Shown here one piece after another: positions 1-11,355 of a stretch of 64,000 nucleotides of DNA. The position numbers were made by a program, and so were the translations under genes. How positions within the stretch are numbered: the first letter of the stretch is position 1; each line of letters opens with the position of its first letter. The stretch comes from Amorphophallus konjac (Eukaryota > Streptophyta > Magnoliopsida > Alismatales > Araceae), in assembly GCA_022559845.1 (NCBI GenBank), contig JAHNEJ010001965.1, positions 1-64,000 on the forward strand, written 5' to 3'. The notes beneath the pieces were generated by a model. It did no database searches and was not told the origin of the DNA. It worked only from the letters and a program-made list of their open reading frames with translations.

Positions 1-628
1 TGAGTACGGACCTTTCTAGCTGCGTCGGGCGGCATGAAGCTTCCAAGGACGCTTTCAGAAGTACCCCGTGTCAGCATCCGCATAGCCTTCACCTTCCCGT
101 CGCTCTTGAATTTCTTCAAACCAAGCAGAAGTTCCACCTCCTCGAGGAGGATGGTCACCTCGAAGGTCGGGAAGACAAAAGTGTGGGTCTGGGGATGCCA
201 GACCTCCACTAGCGCGCCCATAGCCGCCCAGTCCATACGAATCTTCTCGTAATGCTTGGCGTGAATAAGGAGCCCTTGCAGATGCCACTTCGAGAGTACG
301 GCCCTCATGCCAATGGAGATATTGGAAGTCAGCTTTGAAAGCCATGGCAGCTTGGAAAACTTCCTCGGGCCTGGGAAGAGTGGATATGGCTGGGAGAGGA
401 AGGAAGAAGAAATGAAGGAAGTAAGAAGAAGGTTCACGTGCAGAAGTTTGAAAAGAGTCGGCTTACCATATGCGACATGATCGTCCCACTCAGATGACCC
501 TCGAGGTCGGAAAGTCGCCTAATCTCGCTGCTAGGCTTGCTCCTCTTCATAACGCGGGAAGACTCTCCTTCCATCCTGAAGATCTCTAGATTCTCCTCTC
601 CTTCCTCTCCTGAGCTTCCAAAACCCAC
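1..628 (-). pseudogene. Plant-mobile-domain-like gene fragment, two exons, frame broken, runs off window edge
   Basis: On the minus strand, a frame read from about 308 down to 1 contains EVWHPQTHTF followed by a stretch ending in ELLLGLKK. This resembles the N-terminal part of the plant mobile domain (PMD, the MAIN/MAIL1 and transposon-associated family), where a 'WxPETHTF ... LLGLP' pattern is usual. A possible first exon starts near 574 (MEGESSRVMKRS) and ends at about 466 with a GTAAGC donor. The second exon could start near 400 after a CAG acceptor. The reading frame entering exon 2 does not match the PMD frame, so a frameshift is present. A TATA-like CCTATAAGAAC lies near 664-674 on the same strand. 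PMD genes are often carried by plant transposons, and the surrounding DNA is repeat-like. The family assignment rests on one motif, so it is moderate. Confidence 0.4.
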
Positions 629-689
629 CTTGGTGCATTTGAATGAACTAGCCTAAGGGGAGTTCTTATAGGAAGGGAAGGGTGCTACA

Positions 690-1990
690 GGACAGAACAT
701 GTCACATCAGTGGTCATTGTCAAGATTTTGTCTGGATCTCCTTCGAACTGTGGTGCGATTCTGCTACCTTTTGATGTTGCTAACCTTTGCTGGCCTGTGC
801 AGGTTTTACTAACGGACGTCTTTGTCCTATCTCCTGTCCCACCTTTCATTGGTTGGTCCCACCATGTCATGCATCATAGTATACGATACCTACGCTACTA
901 GAGCATGTCAAGGACCTTGCGGCCCGAACGAATCTGGGATTTGAGTTCCCCTTCAACAAAAACGGTGATGATCCCGGAAGAGTTTGGGTTGTACGGATAG
1001 GCCGTCAATCTGTGATAGAATGGGGACGACGGTTCCATTCAGTGAGTTGGTGCGCGGATAAACGGGCCCCAGCCCAGTATCAGCTCACCGGGTCGGTATC
1101 CTGACCCGTTCTTCACAAGTTGACAATATTATCCTTGGCTATTTTCTATTTTTGTTTGTTTTAAATTTTTCTTTAAACCCAGCATGCATTCATATAGGAC
1201 TTTGATTTATTGCGGAAGATCATTCAAGCGATTCGATTGTGAAAGCCGTTGTGTTTCAATTCCTACAAATATGAGATATTCCACTCTGAATGAAATACTG
1301 AGTTTCTTTGAGACAGCCCTACGCTGCTCTTCCAAAGGAGACCCTTGTTTGGACAGACCCTCAGATATTCCTTTACATTTTTGACCCACCTTGGCCGCAG
1401 CACTTCCACATTGGCTGGTAACCGCTCCCCAAAGGTGAAACCTCCGGTTTATGACCCAGGTACTTCCACACCGAGAAGTTGGTCTTCTTTTGTTTCGTGC
1501 CTGAGTGCACATCTCACCCTCCCTTATTTGATCTCCGTCCAAGCGATCGTCAATATTTGAAAGACCTCCTTCAAGGTCGCCTCATTGAAACTTCAGAAAA
1601 AATTCCAAACAGTAACGTCACAAGCGTGTCTCATCACACCTTGGCATCAACTTATCAGTCCGCTCCCACTTCATTTCAGTCCACTTCGATACCATTCCAC
1701 TACGTGTCGCTCCCTTGCAAAGCAGACGCCAAGGCGGGGCAGCTGTAGACACGCCATTCTTGACGTCTCATAGAAAGTCTCATATTACTATACGACGCCC
1801 CGCGATGGCCTACGCATTTCGAATCGCTCGAGTGCTTCCTTTTCCTGAGTCTTCTTCCGCCCTTTTCGGCATCCGGAATCGTCCCGTCACGGCATTCGGA
1901 CGGCATCAACACCAGTCGAACGCATCAAGAGGTTCCGGAATCAAGAAGGGGGTCTGCCAGGCGGCCGCCGACGCCTGATCCAAGGACCCG
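690..1990. other. Unassigned AT/GC-mixed sequence, no supported gene
   Basis: I see short unrelated open frames on both strands but no recognisable domain, RNA gene or repeat boundary. The right edge runs straight into the palindrome array, so part of this stretch may be the U3 region of the same LTR-like unit. Confidence 0.3.
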
Positions 1991-2001
1991 GGTGGGTCTT
2001 A

Positions 2002-2663
2002 ATGGGGGCGTCCAGGCCCCTGGACGCCCCCATGATTTTTTGATTTATTTTATTTTTTTTCTTCAGGGCCCAAAATTAAATAAAAAAAATAAAAAAAATA
2101 ATAAAAAATAATAAATTAATGGAGGCGTCCAGGCATTTGGACGCCTCCATAAAGAGAAAATATAAAAAAATATATATATTGCCAGTTGGCATATAAAAAT
2201 AAAAAAATTAAAAAAAATGTTATATATTAATGGAGGCGTCCAGGCCCCTGGACGCCTCCATAAAAACATGTAAAAAAAAAATATATATAAAATGCCAGCC
2301 TTGGCATAAAAGACAAAAATAATAAAAAATAATAAACTTTTGGAGGCGTCCAGGCCCCCGGACGCCTCCATTAACTCACTCACGGGCACCGGCCACCGAA
2401 CGACGGTTTGTCGTGTGTGAAAAAAGCCAAATTTAGAGACGTCCATCTGACTGGACGCGCCCATTTCTGAATCACGAGGCGCCGCTCACAAAACCACGCG
2501 TTGTGCCAAACCGCGTGCGGCCGTCGTCGGTTTTCGGTGGACCTGTTAGAGGCGTCCGGGACCCTGGACGCCCCCATAAAAGTATTCTAAAAAAATCAAT
2601 AAAAATAGAATAAAATATTATTTCGGCCCTGATGGAGGTGTCCAGAGTCCTGGACGCCTCCAC
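2002..2663. repeat. Array of seven ~30-bp palindromes at ~105-bp spacing
   Basis: Near-perfect palindromes start at about 2002, 2119, 2230, 2340, 2436, 2547 and 2632. The core is GGCGTCCAGG, a 2-6 nt centre, then CCTGGACGCC. The copies at 2002-2033 and 2230-2261 have 15-bp perfect arms around a 2-nt centre. The copies at 2436 and 2547 are degraded. Between them lies A/T-rich DNA that differs from spacer to spacer. The array ends 11 bp upstream of a TATA box, so it probably forms the upstream promoter part (U3) of an LTR-like unit. Confidence 0.85.
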
Positions 2664-2673
2664 CTTCCGGAAC

Positions 2674-2683
2674 TCTATAAATA
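2674..2683 (+). promoter_or_regulatory. TATA box of an LTR-like promoter
   Basis: CTATAAATAG lies immediately downstream of the palindrome array. A start site near 2700-2710 would be expected. A TTTTGTAG acceptor-like site lies at about 2780-2787, which suggests a spliced leader. Confidence 0.6.
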
Positions 2684-2699
2684 GAGGCCCACCCCCTCA

Positions 2700-3314
2700 G
2701 TTCTAGGGGAGCTAAGCAGTGATCCGATAGGCTGCCGCAGCCCAGAGGCTACGGAGTCATTTTTCTAACCCGTGGGTTCTTTTGTAGGTGGAGGTTCTGC
2801 CGGCTTCTCGGGTGCTCACGCTCGCGAGAGGAAGGTCGTCTTCATCCACCGCGCTTCCACGTCGTCCCCACGCTGCCGGAGCTCCGCCGGATTTCACCCT
2901 CGGCTCATCCAATAAGCCTTTTCTTCCCCCTTTTCTCCATAGTCCTTTACATTCATCATATTGCATCATCTATCCCCCTTCACAAGGGGGCCTCTTCTCT
3001 TATACTTCTTACATCCATCATCTCATTTTCCTCCTACTCGAGTCCGAGAGGGGTTTAAAAGATAACACCAACCAGGTGTGGGTCTTGCCATCATTTCGTT
3101 ATTTTTATCGCAAGGATTCGAATACTACACCTCCATCTTTCTAATCCACTTGTCATTTATTTGTCGTTGTCTTGCAAGGGTACCCGAGGAAAGCCCTCTC
3201 CGTCGGCCGGCCGGAAGGAGAGGAAGAAGCAACCCGCCATCTCCCGCTCTTGAGGTAGGCGCGATCACCTTCTTATTTTGGGGTCTTTTGGCCCCTGGCG
3301 ATCACATCTTATCA
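2700..3314 (+). other. Leader-like region of an LTR-type unit, no recognisable protein
   Basis: The stretch follows the TATA box and contains acceptor-like TTTTGTAG at about 2780 and CTTGCAAG near 3172. Short open frames (for example 2788-3144) show no known domain. I interpret it as the transcribed part of a retrotransposon-like unit, but no PBS or matching second LTR is visible in the window. Confidence 0.3.
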
Positions 3315-3790
3315 TCGAGGCCGCGGCGAGTCACTTCCCCAATGGCCGTTTAAATTTCTGTTTCCTATATTCTCTTTATATTTTGTTATATATTCTGCTT
3401 ATATCATCGAGGCCGCGGCGAGTCACTTCCCCAATGGCCGTTTAATTTTCTATTCCTATAAATCTCTTTATGCTTTGTTATATTCTGCTTATATCATCGA
3501 GGCCGCGGCGAGTCATATCCCCAATGGCCGTTTAAATTTCCGTTCTTATATTCTCTTTATATTCTGTTATATTCTGCTCATATCATCGAGGCCGCGGCGA
3601 GTCACTTCCCCAATGGCCGTTTAAATTTCTGTTCTCATATTTTCTCCATATTCTGTTATATTCTATTCATATTCTCGAGGCCGCGGCGAGTAACTTCCCC
3701 AATGGCCGTTTCAATTCTTGTTATTTAATTTTTGCATCATTCCCGTCCCCCCGAGGTCGCGGCGAGTCACTTCCCGCTATGGCCGTTTAA
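3315..3790 (+). repeat. Six-copy ~90-bp tandem repeat
   Basis: Units begin at 3315, 3407, 3497, 3586, 3675 and 3751, giving periods of 92, 90, 89, 89 and 76. Each starts with a GC-rich block, GAGGCCGCGGCGAGTCA, followed by CTTCCCCAATGGCCGTTTAA and an A/T-rich half rich in TTATATTCTG. The GC-rich half is much better conserved than the A/T-rich half, and the last unit is the most diverged. Tandem repeats of this kind are common in untranslated regions of plant LTR elements. Confidence 0.9.
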
Positions 3791-3983
3791 TCCCCATATT
3801 TTGCTATATCATACTTGTCCCGCTCGCCCCGCTGGAGCAATCTCCCGTGGTGGCCCCTTCTCTCTTTCCTCTCATTTCTGTGTTGCAGCAAACAAAACAA
3901 ACAAAAAAGAAGGAGCCCGCGCGCTCTCCGCTCTCTTCCTCTTCCCCGCATCCAGCTCTTCTCCGAACCGCGTGACGTCGCTC

Positions 3984-4849
3984 ACACCCCCATACCACCA
4001 CCGGAGAGGGGGAAATCAAAGGGGAAGGCCCCTGGGGACCCCTAGCATGATTCTAGGCCATGAAAACGCGAATTCATGCATCAAATCCAAAGATCGGGCA
4101 ACTCTCCCCAAAACATGGAAAAACCCCAAGCATGCTCAAACAAGCCCCTCTCGGCCTCCCCTCGGCCTATAAATCACGGAAAAGATCGGCAAGAGGCTAA
4201 GGAACGTCACCCTACCTTAATGGAGCGAATGCTCCGCCGAATCACCCGCGAATCGCGAAGAACGCTTGAAGCTTCACGAACTCCCCACGCCCTCACCGAG
4301 CACCGAACACCGCCGCGATCGTCACACCGCCGCCTACGCCACGACGTCGTCGCCTCGCCGCAACCGCAGCCGAACAGGGTGGCGCCGGGGCTAGCACTGG
4401 GAGAGGGGGCGGTCACGGTGGAAACGTATGGGAGAGAAGGGAGGAAGAAGAAGAAGAAGAGGAAAGAGAAAAGGAAAAGAAAAGGAAAAGGAAAAGGAAA
4501 TGAGAATATATAGAAAATCCGATTTTTTGGAAAAATACCGAAAAATAGAAAAATGCATTTCCGGAATCCTCGGAACGCACCGATCGCAACGGTACCACTC
4601 GTGCCTGGGGGAACCGCCCGGTTCGCCCGCAGCGAGCTTCCGAAGAAAAAGCCGAAATACACACCGGGAATCGGAAAACACACACAGAAAAGCCACGGAA
4701 CGCCTCCGGGCCTCCGAAATGACTCTGAATCGCACCGATCCGAACACGAAAGATGTCCGAAATAAAATTTCGGACAGAACAGCGCCGAACGCTCCGAAAA
4801 CCAGATCCGGGACCCACGAAGAAGGATCCGAAAGGTCCGGGATATTACA
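3984..4849 (-). mobile_element. Truncated 3' LTR of Gypsy element G1
   Basis: The sequence matches the start of the LTR at 5812-8360 in the same minus orientation. It reads TGTAATATCCCGGACC from 4849 downward, with a TATA-like CTATATATTCTC near 4505-4515 and a pyrimidine-rich stretch after it. Homology to the complete LTR stops near 3984, so about two thirds of the LTR, including the palindrome array, is missing. Long antisense open frames here (up to 244 codons) are products of low complexity and are not genes. Confidence 0.8.
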
Positions 4850-4857
4850 CTGTCCCT

Positions 4858-5649
4858 AGCTAATCGGTCCTCGAGTCCTCTGCATATCCATCTCCAAAGA
4901 AGCCGCAACGTGAGACGCTGTCTCCAAATCGGTGGCAGCATTCGCGATCAAATGGTGTCTCAGCTCCAGCCTCAAGCCCTGAACGAACTGTGCGGTCTTC
5001 ACCTTCTCATGCTCCATGATGTGAGGTGCATACCGACCCAGCTCAACCAACCGGGCCATGTACTGCAACACGGACATGTCGCCCTGAACCAGCTCCAAGA
5101 ACTCACGCATCCGCTACGTAGCAATGTACTCTGGACAGTATGTACGCTCAAAAGCACTAACGAAGTCGCTCCACGCAATCTGCTCAAGGGGACGCGACTG
5201 AAAAGACGTCTTCCACTCGGAAGACCACCATGCTCGAACCGTACCCTGCAACTGGTTACAGGCCAATGTCACCCTATCCTCTGCAGCACACCGCGCAGAA
5301 CTGAACACCCGCTCCATCTCGTCGAGCCAATCACGAGCCGCATCGGGGTCTGGCTGACCGCCATAGTAAGGACGGTGGAACTGCATGAAATCCCTCACCG
5401 CTCGGCCCGGCCCACCCTTGGTCGACGAGCCCTCACCAGCCTCTCCGCCGAACTGCTGCGACATAAGCTGGTACATACCATGAAAGAAATCCTCGGCCCC
5501 CAGAAACCTCGCAGTATCCACTGCCTTGGTGGCCGTAGGTGGCACTCTGCTCTGCTCTGCTCCTCCTGCTCCTGCTGAACCTCCTGCTGGATCTCCTGAC
5601 CTCCAGCCAACTGCCCCTGCTGAGAGCGAGTCGCCCGCCTCGGCGCCAT
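4858..5649 (-). pseudogene. gag: Gypsy gag remnant of element G1
   Basis: The minus-strand frame begins MAPRRATRSQQG at 5649. It continues, after a frame change, with RVPPTATKAVDTARFLG and a retrotrans_gag-type core containing ARDWLDEMERVF and TLACNQLQGTVRAWW. The frame change falls in a repeated AGCAG tract near 5545-5565, as expected for replication slippage. A TAG at 5114-5116 interrupts the core where a glutamine codon is likely. The tail reads to about 4858, then the sequence passes directly into the 3' LTR without zinc knuckle, protease, RT or integrase. Gag would form the particle shell of the retrotransposon. This copy cannot make it. Confidence 0.85.
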
Positions 5650-5793
5650 ACTCGCACCTAAAGCGAAGACAGAAAACACGGAACATCAAGGTTAAGGAAA
5701 ACACACGATGCCCAATGCCAGAGTCAACTGTACATCATCGCTGTGGACTAGTGGACCACTACAACCATATGTGATTCTCGTATAATTCCACAA

Positions 5794-5809
5794 CCGCGCT
5801 CTGATACCA
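5794..5809 (-). other. Primer-binding site (initiator tRNA-Met) of G1
   Basis: On the minus strand, TGGTATCAGAGCGCGG lies 2 nt after the LTR end at 5812. It matches the 3' end of plant initiator tRNA-Met, the usual primer of plant LTR retrotransposons. This fixes the orientation of G1 and shows that 5812-8360 is the 5' LTR. Confidence 0.9.
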
Positions 5810-5811
5810 GC

Positions 5812-8360
5812 TGTAACGACCCGAGAATCCGATTACCGGGAAGGCCCGATTACCCGAGACTCGCACCGCCACCCACGAGTCCGAAGACTCGGAAGGGTTA
5901 GAAGGATGGTGTGAAAACTACACAAGTATCACAAATAATTACAGAATTAAACAGTTATATAAATAAGTAGGAAATGAATTAACATTTTACATGGTCCACA
6001 ATATAACAACAAAATAACGACAATAGTCCACAACTAGTACAAAGACAAGAAAGGAAAGTACAGCTACACGGGACATACCCCGGCTCTGACCTCTGGCACT
6101 AACGCTGGGCACCTGAACCGCGCTGAGCCTCAGACGAACTCCCCTGAAGCCTTGCCTCGCCTGAAACACGGTGAAAACACGCAGGGAATGAGTCTCGGAA
6201 CAAGACTCAGTAGAGATCACTCGAACCCTACCTCGCAAACGGAGAAACCGCTACGCTAGCAGTAAGCGAGTACCTCAAAAGGGAAACCCTGCCATCTACA
6301 AAGCACCGGTCTCACGGCACGAAAACCGACACACATGCCAACGCGAAACAACCGGAACCCAACGGCCAACACGGTAGAAACCCGAAGGTCGAAGTCGCAA
6401 CGACTGACAGCCTAACACTCCCGACTCGACAGGAGTACCTCCCACTAGAAGCACAGTCGGTAGCGTCCCCTGACGACTTACACCGCACCGCAGGTGAATT
6501 GCCTGACGTGATAGCGCCTACCAGAGGCACGGACACCGAACAAGTACCACAAACAAGTGACTAGCTGGGGTCACGCTCATCAGCGTGTGTCCAACTGCCC
6601 CCAACCATGTGTGCACACACAGACCATGCGTCCTAGGTCTGGCCCTCTAACCGGTTTTCCCCTCAGCCGGACTCTGGCTACAGGACGTGGGGCCCAACGA
6701 AAACCGGTCCACAAACTGTCTCTAAGGGTAGCCTCTCCACCACTCCCTGGTGAGACCACACGCGTGTAAGCCGACTACGACTAGTGGAGGGTCACTGAAG
6801 GAGTAGACTCTCAAGTCAACGGAAAATCACATCCATATCCGACGACGTACGGGGACCACCACCCCAAGTACTGGCACCGTCGCACGGCGACCACGGTCGG
6901 ACAAGAAAACAGGACTGCGAACCGCTCGGGGCAGTCCAAGCCTGACGGTCTACTCTAGACGCGTCACATGCCTCTGACGGTCTAGGCGGGACAATCACAG
7001 GAAGCCTGACGGTCCTTGGCTGGACCGTCACAGACACCTGATGGTCCGACTCCGGCCGTCACGCTCCCAGCGCAAAGCAAAGTGTAACGTGCCTGCCTTG
7101 GCGCGTTACAGGCTGTGACGCCCCCACGCAGGCGCGTCACGGGGTGTGACGGTCCACACCAGGAGCGTTACACCGCCTAGGGGTTCAAACGCTCAAAAGC
7201 GCTCTGACGCGCCCACCCTGGGCCGTCACACGGATGTGACGCGCCAGGCCTGGTGCGTCACATGCCTTGACCCCCAACGGTCAAAACAACGGTCACATGC
7301 CAACGGTCGGATGCCTCTGACGGCCCAACCCAGGCGCGTCACACGCCTGTGGCGGTCTATCGCGGGACCGTCACAGCCCTTGACCCCCAGCTGGCTAACA
7401 AGGGCCGTGACGCACCCTCCCAGGCGCGTCACGCGGTGTGATGGTCCCTGGAAGGATCGTCACACCCGCCCGACGGCGAAACGGCGGGAAAGCCCAAAAA
7501 AACCAACCACGCCCCCATGCCTCCACCGGACAGGGGAAAATCAAAGGGGAAGACCCCTGGGGACCCCTAGCATGATACTAGGCCATCAAAATACAAAATA
7601 GCGGTCTAAAATCATAGATCGGGCGAGCTCTCCCCAAATCATGGAAAACCCCAAACTCGCTCAATCAAGCCCCTCTAGGCCTCCCCACGGCCTATAAACC
7701 ACAAAAAAGAACGGCAAAGAGCTAGGGAACGTCACCCTACCTCAATGGAGCGAATGCTCCCCCGAATGGTCCGTGAACCGCGAAGAACGCTTTAGAAAAC
7801 CTCGCCTCTTCACGCTTCCCACGCTCGCCGCACGCCCACGAGATCGCCTCGCCACCACCCACGTCGTCGCGTCGTCGCCCCACCGCCGTCTGCAGCCGGA
7901 AGGGAGCTCGCCGCGCTCGAACGGGAGGAAGAGAGGGAGAGAGGGGGTCGCGGTGGGGAGAAACGGAGGAGGAAGAAGAAGAGGAAAGAGAAGGTGGGGG
8001 AGAGAAGGAAAATAGGGGGGGGTATTTATAGGAAAATCCGAAAAATACCAAAAAATTAAAAATTACATTTCCAGGATCCTCGGAACGCACCGATCACAAC
8101 GGTACCACTCGTGCCTAGGTGAACGACTCGGTTCGACCGCAGCGAGGTTCCGAAGGAATTACCGAAACACACACCAAAAATTGAAAAACACGCGCGGAAA
8201 AGCCGCAGAACGCTTCCGGGCCTCCGAAACAACTCCAGATCGCGCCGATCCGAACACGAAAGATGTCCGAAATAGAATTTCGAACACAACGGAGCCTGAT
8301 ACTCCGAGAAACCAGATCCAGGACCCACGAAGAAGAATCCGAAAGGTCCGGGATATTACA
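5812..8360 (-). mobile_element. Complete 5' LTR of Gypsy element G1 (2,549 bp)
   Basis: Read on the minus strand, it starts at 8360 with TGTAATATCCCGG and ends at 5812 with TCGGGTCGTTACA, the canonical TG...CA. Its length agrees with the related LTR at 11009-13563 (2,555 bp). A TATA box (CTATAAATACC) lies at about 8022-8032 and is followed by a pyrimidine-rich leader. The palindrome array lies at 7075-7470, downstream of the TATA, so it would be transcribed. There is no usable target-site duplication because the 3' LTR is truncated. Confidence 0.88.
7075..7470. repeat. Palindrome array inside the G1 LTR
   Basis: About a dozen adjoining ~30-bp dyads of the form TGTGACGxxCC, 6-8 nt, GGxGCGTCACA. 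Clear members lie at about 7080-7110, 7112-7140, 7144-7172, 7235-7262 and 7436-7468. Arms differ from unit to unit, but most arm changes keep the pairing. The array occupies the same place in the LTR as the arrays at 11901-12430 and 51268-51790. Confidence 0.8.
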
Positions 8361-9207
8361 CACGTCGTCGATATTCTCGCCATAAGATCTTCCCTCCGGT
8401 AGCAGGCTAGTGGGCGACATGCACAACTACGTGCTGACACTCAAGTAATAGCGTTGGCACCTCACTCGGCTCCTCGGCTCACTTCGGTTGTAAAGACTTT
8501 ATCCTTAGACGCATGTCTCAGTAGCACAAAACGAGGGTTTCGCTCATTATAGGACTTGACTAGTAAGATTCAACACCCCCTTAATGGCGTAGAAGAGATG
8601 GACCTTCATAAGCGCGTCCTTCCAGACTTGGAGGTATCCCCTCTTGTAGTCTGTAGAAGCACCTCCTTTCCCGCTACCCTCTGCCAAGGGCTTGCTACCT
8701 CCTGGCAAGGCCTCCTTTTGGAAGCAGGGACATTTGGGGGATTTCTCCACCGAAGAAGAGTCAGCACTCTACTGAGACATTGTTCAAGGAAGACAGACTC
8801 AAAGGTGCGAGGAGAAATGTGTGCTCAAGGGTTCCCCGAGGGACTCCTATTTATAGTGGAAATGACTTCTCCAGAAGGTCACGGGAGTTACTCCCCATTA
8901 TCAAGTCCCTGAAGACGAGGTAAAGATCTCTAGAATCGCGCCAGCCACCACCTACTACTTTCCCAGAAGATCCAACCGACTTTCCACATTTCCAAAGGAG
9001 ACCCAACGTCAAAAAGTTGTTCAAATCTCCATCGAGGATACACCAACAAGAAGAGAATTAGGTAGTCAAGCCTATCGCCAAGAGGATGGGAAGGAAACAA
9101 AACTTCCCTACTTTGGAAACATGTGAAATTACCAAAAGACTACCCCTTTTTGGGCGTGCTCGGAGAGGTTACAAAAGAAAAAGAAAAGACAGAGATAAAG
9201 GACTTCA
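8361..9207 (-). other. LTR-like promoter region, unassigned
   Basis: No coding domain is seen. A TATA box CTATAAATAG lies at 8847-8856 on the minus strand, followed on that strand by a short leader-like stretch. The region sits between the 5' end of G1 and the 3' end of the H coding remnant, so it could be the 3' LTR or flank of H. I see no second copy in the window to prove it. Confidence 0.35.
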
Positions 9208-11008
9208 GGCAGTTGGTGCACTCCCCTTGACAATGTCCTTCTCAATAACATTGTGCTCGGCGGAGGCACCTTGCTCGGTGACGAGCTCTATGGGAATGGC
9301 TCCAGACGGTGGGGGGTTGTCTGCCAGGGTGATTAGCTCTTGGCTCCCCTCTGGCGGACCCCCTGTCTGCTCGGTCTCTACATTCTGAGCCGCCTCCCAT
9401 CGGTCATCTTTGATCTCGTACGGGGAGGAAGGAGGCTGCAAATCAAGCACCGGGGCACTGGTGGAGTCAGCAACGACCTTTAAGGCTTCTGCCCATCCAT
9501 CTCTAAAGCCAGCATCCTTAGCTGGCCACTAGATGGAGATGACCTGATGGCGTAGCGCCTCCCCGTATTTGAAGGACTCCCTGAAGCGCTTAATCACCTC
9601 CTACGCCACCGACGCCACCTCCGCCTTGGCCACTACCAAGGCAGTCTCTAACTCCGCCACCCTCACCTTAGCCGCCTTCGCCCATGCCCTCATTTGCTGC
9701 CAGGCAACCTTAGACGTCCTCAGTTGCACCCTAAAGGCATCCCGATCCCGCTCGGCCTCCGACAAGGAACCCCCCTAAGACTCTAGGAGGGCTTGGATGC
9801 CAGCGTGTTCTCCCTCTAGCACCTAGAGTCAGGACATCAGGACCTCTTGCATCTGGCAAAGGACCAATTGTTTCTCAGCCTTCCAAAAGTGGACACCCCA
9901 TAGGCCAAACACCCGTCCCATCGACGATAGGTTCTTCACCGCGAGTCACATCATGCTCTTGCCGGCACTGGGGGAAAGGCTCACCAAAATATCTCTCGGT
10001 GTTAATGCCTACTTCATTAGATCAAAGGCTATGGGAAAGGGGGGCCCAGGACCCCTAGAGCGTCCTCTGGTGGAGGAGAGCTAACAGGGATGGTGGGCTG
10101 TGACACATCGGCCTCCTGACTCGGTGCCGAGGTGGGAGCTGACGGCCCGGCATCCGAGGTCAGTGGCGGTGAAGGTGATGTCATAGCCCTCGACGGCTCA
10201 ACTGCAGTTGACGTCGCAGCCTTCCTATTTTTCTTCTCTTGGCGACGTTGGCGATCCAACGCCGTCACGGCCTCTAGATTTATTCCCTTGCGCTTGTCCC
10301 ACACCATGGCGGAAGACTCGCTCGGGATGCTCTAGGAGACACTTAGAGGGCTGATGCCCGCCTGAGGAGTGGCACCCGATGTATCCGTCCCAATGCTGGG
10401 GACGAGGATGGGCGTCGGGGGTGACAATGGCAATGGATGGTGTGACGCCCCCTCCCTCGCTTCCACTCGTAGGGGGTGATAGGTGAGATGCGCCAGCTCG
10501 AATGCAACTGCCGGCGAGGTGGACTAGAGGGAGGTGACCCTCACTTGGGCCACCACGAGCGAGGAGACGCGGTCGCATGGGCGTTGAACGGATGACCACA
10601 GCATGATAGTCTTGAACTTTAGCTCCAGCTCCACCCTTTGAGCACTCGGAGGAGGTTCCAAAGTCCCTACAAGCGACAAAAATAAGGTTAGACGCCAGAC
10701 TAAAGAAGATAGTGTCAATAGCAAAGGTCCTAGCATGTGGTAGCTGTGAGGGGTTTAGCCCCCAGGCATCTGATGAACGTAGGGGTCAACTTCAGGTCTG
10801 CGTCATGAAGGGGGTGGCGAAGAATCACCTCGATTGCTGCTACCTCCTCCTTAGTCGGGGTCGGTAGTGTGTTGGTCGTGTGAATCTGGCGAAGAGTGGT
10901 AAAACCCTAATCACTAGCACACCTGGTATCAGCGACCTTGGTTAGAATAACAAAGCGCTCTGACCAACGCTTGATGTTGGAGACTGCGGGGGAGAAGAAG
11001 ATGAAGGC
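9208..11008 (-). pseudogene. Element H: C-terminal part of a PF04195-like 'putative gypsy type' protein
   Basis: The minus-strand frame from 11008 starts with a stretch containing FFSPAVSNIKRWSERFV. It continues through a proline/serine-rich linker (10307-10029, beginning MVWDKRKGINLEAVTALD), then an alanine/glutamate-rich helical region near 9780-9570 (KAAKVRVAELETALVVAKAE) and an acidic tail ending near 9208. This order of conserved N-terminal block, charged linker, coiled coil and acidic tail is typical of plant 'Transposase (putative) gypsy type' proteins, which accompany non-autonomous Gypsy-like elements. In-frame stops (for example after CASD near 10907) and frame changes show decay. 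An intron-like TTGTAG acceptor lies near 10670. The upstream part of the same gene continues at 13564-13823 beyond a solo LTR. Confidence 0.65.
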
Positions 11009-11345
11009 TGTAATATCTCGGATCTTTCGGATCCTTATTTTCGGGTTCCAGATCTGCTTTCTCGGAGTGTCTAACTCTGTTGTGTCCAAAATTTCATTTC
11101 GGACATCTTTCGTGTTCGGATCGGTGCGATCCGGGGTTGTTTCGGAGGCCCGGAGTGCGTCCGCGGGTTTTCCGCGCGTGTTTTCTGATTTCGGGTGTGT
11201 GTTTCAACAATTCCTACGGAACCTCGTTGCGGGTGAACCGGGTCGTTCACCTAGGCGAGAGTGGTACCGTTGCGATCGGTGCATTCCAAGGATCCTGAAA
11301 ATATAATTTTTAATTTTTTGGTATTTTCCAGAATTTCTGGATTTT

Positions 11346-11355
11346 CTATAAATAT
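11346..11355 (+). promoter_or_regulatory. TATA box of solo LTR G2
   Basis: CTATAAATAT is followed by a tract of C and T (11360-11420). The same arrangement occurs in the related LTRs at 8022 (minus) and near 50711. Confidence 0.7.

Noticed and set aside
4207..4941. Minus-strand frame of 244 codons
   Set aside because: It runs through LTR sequence and a low-complexity purine/pyrimidine stretch (F/S/L-rich) and crosses the LTR/gag border. No domain is seen.
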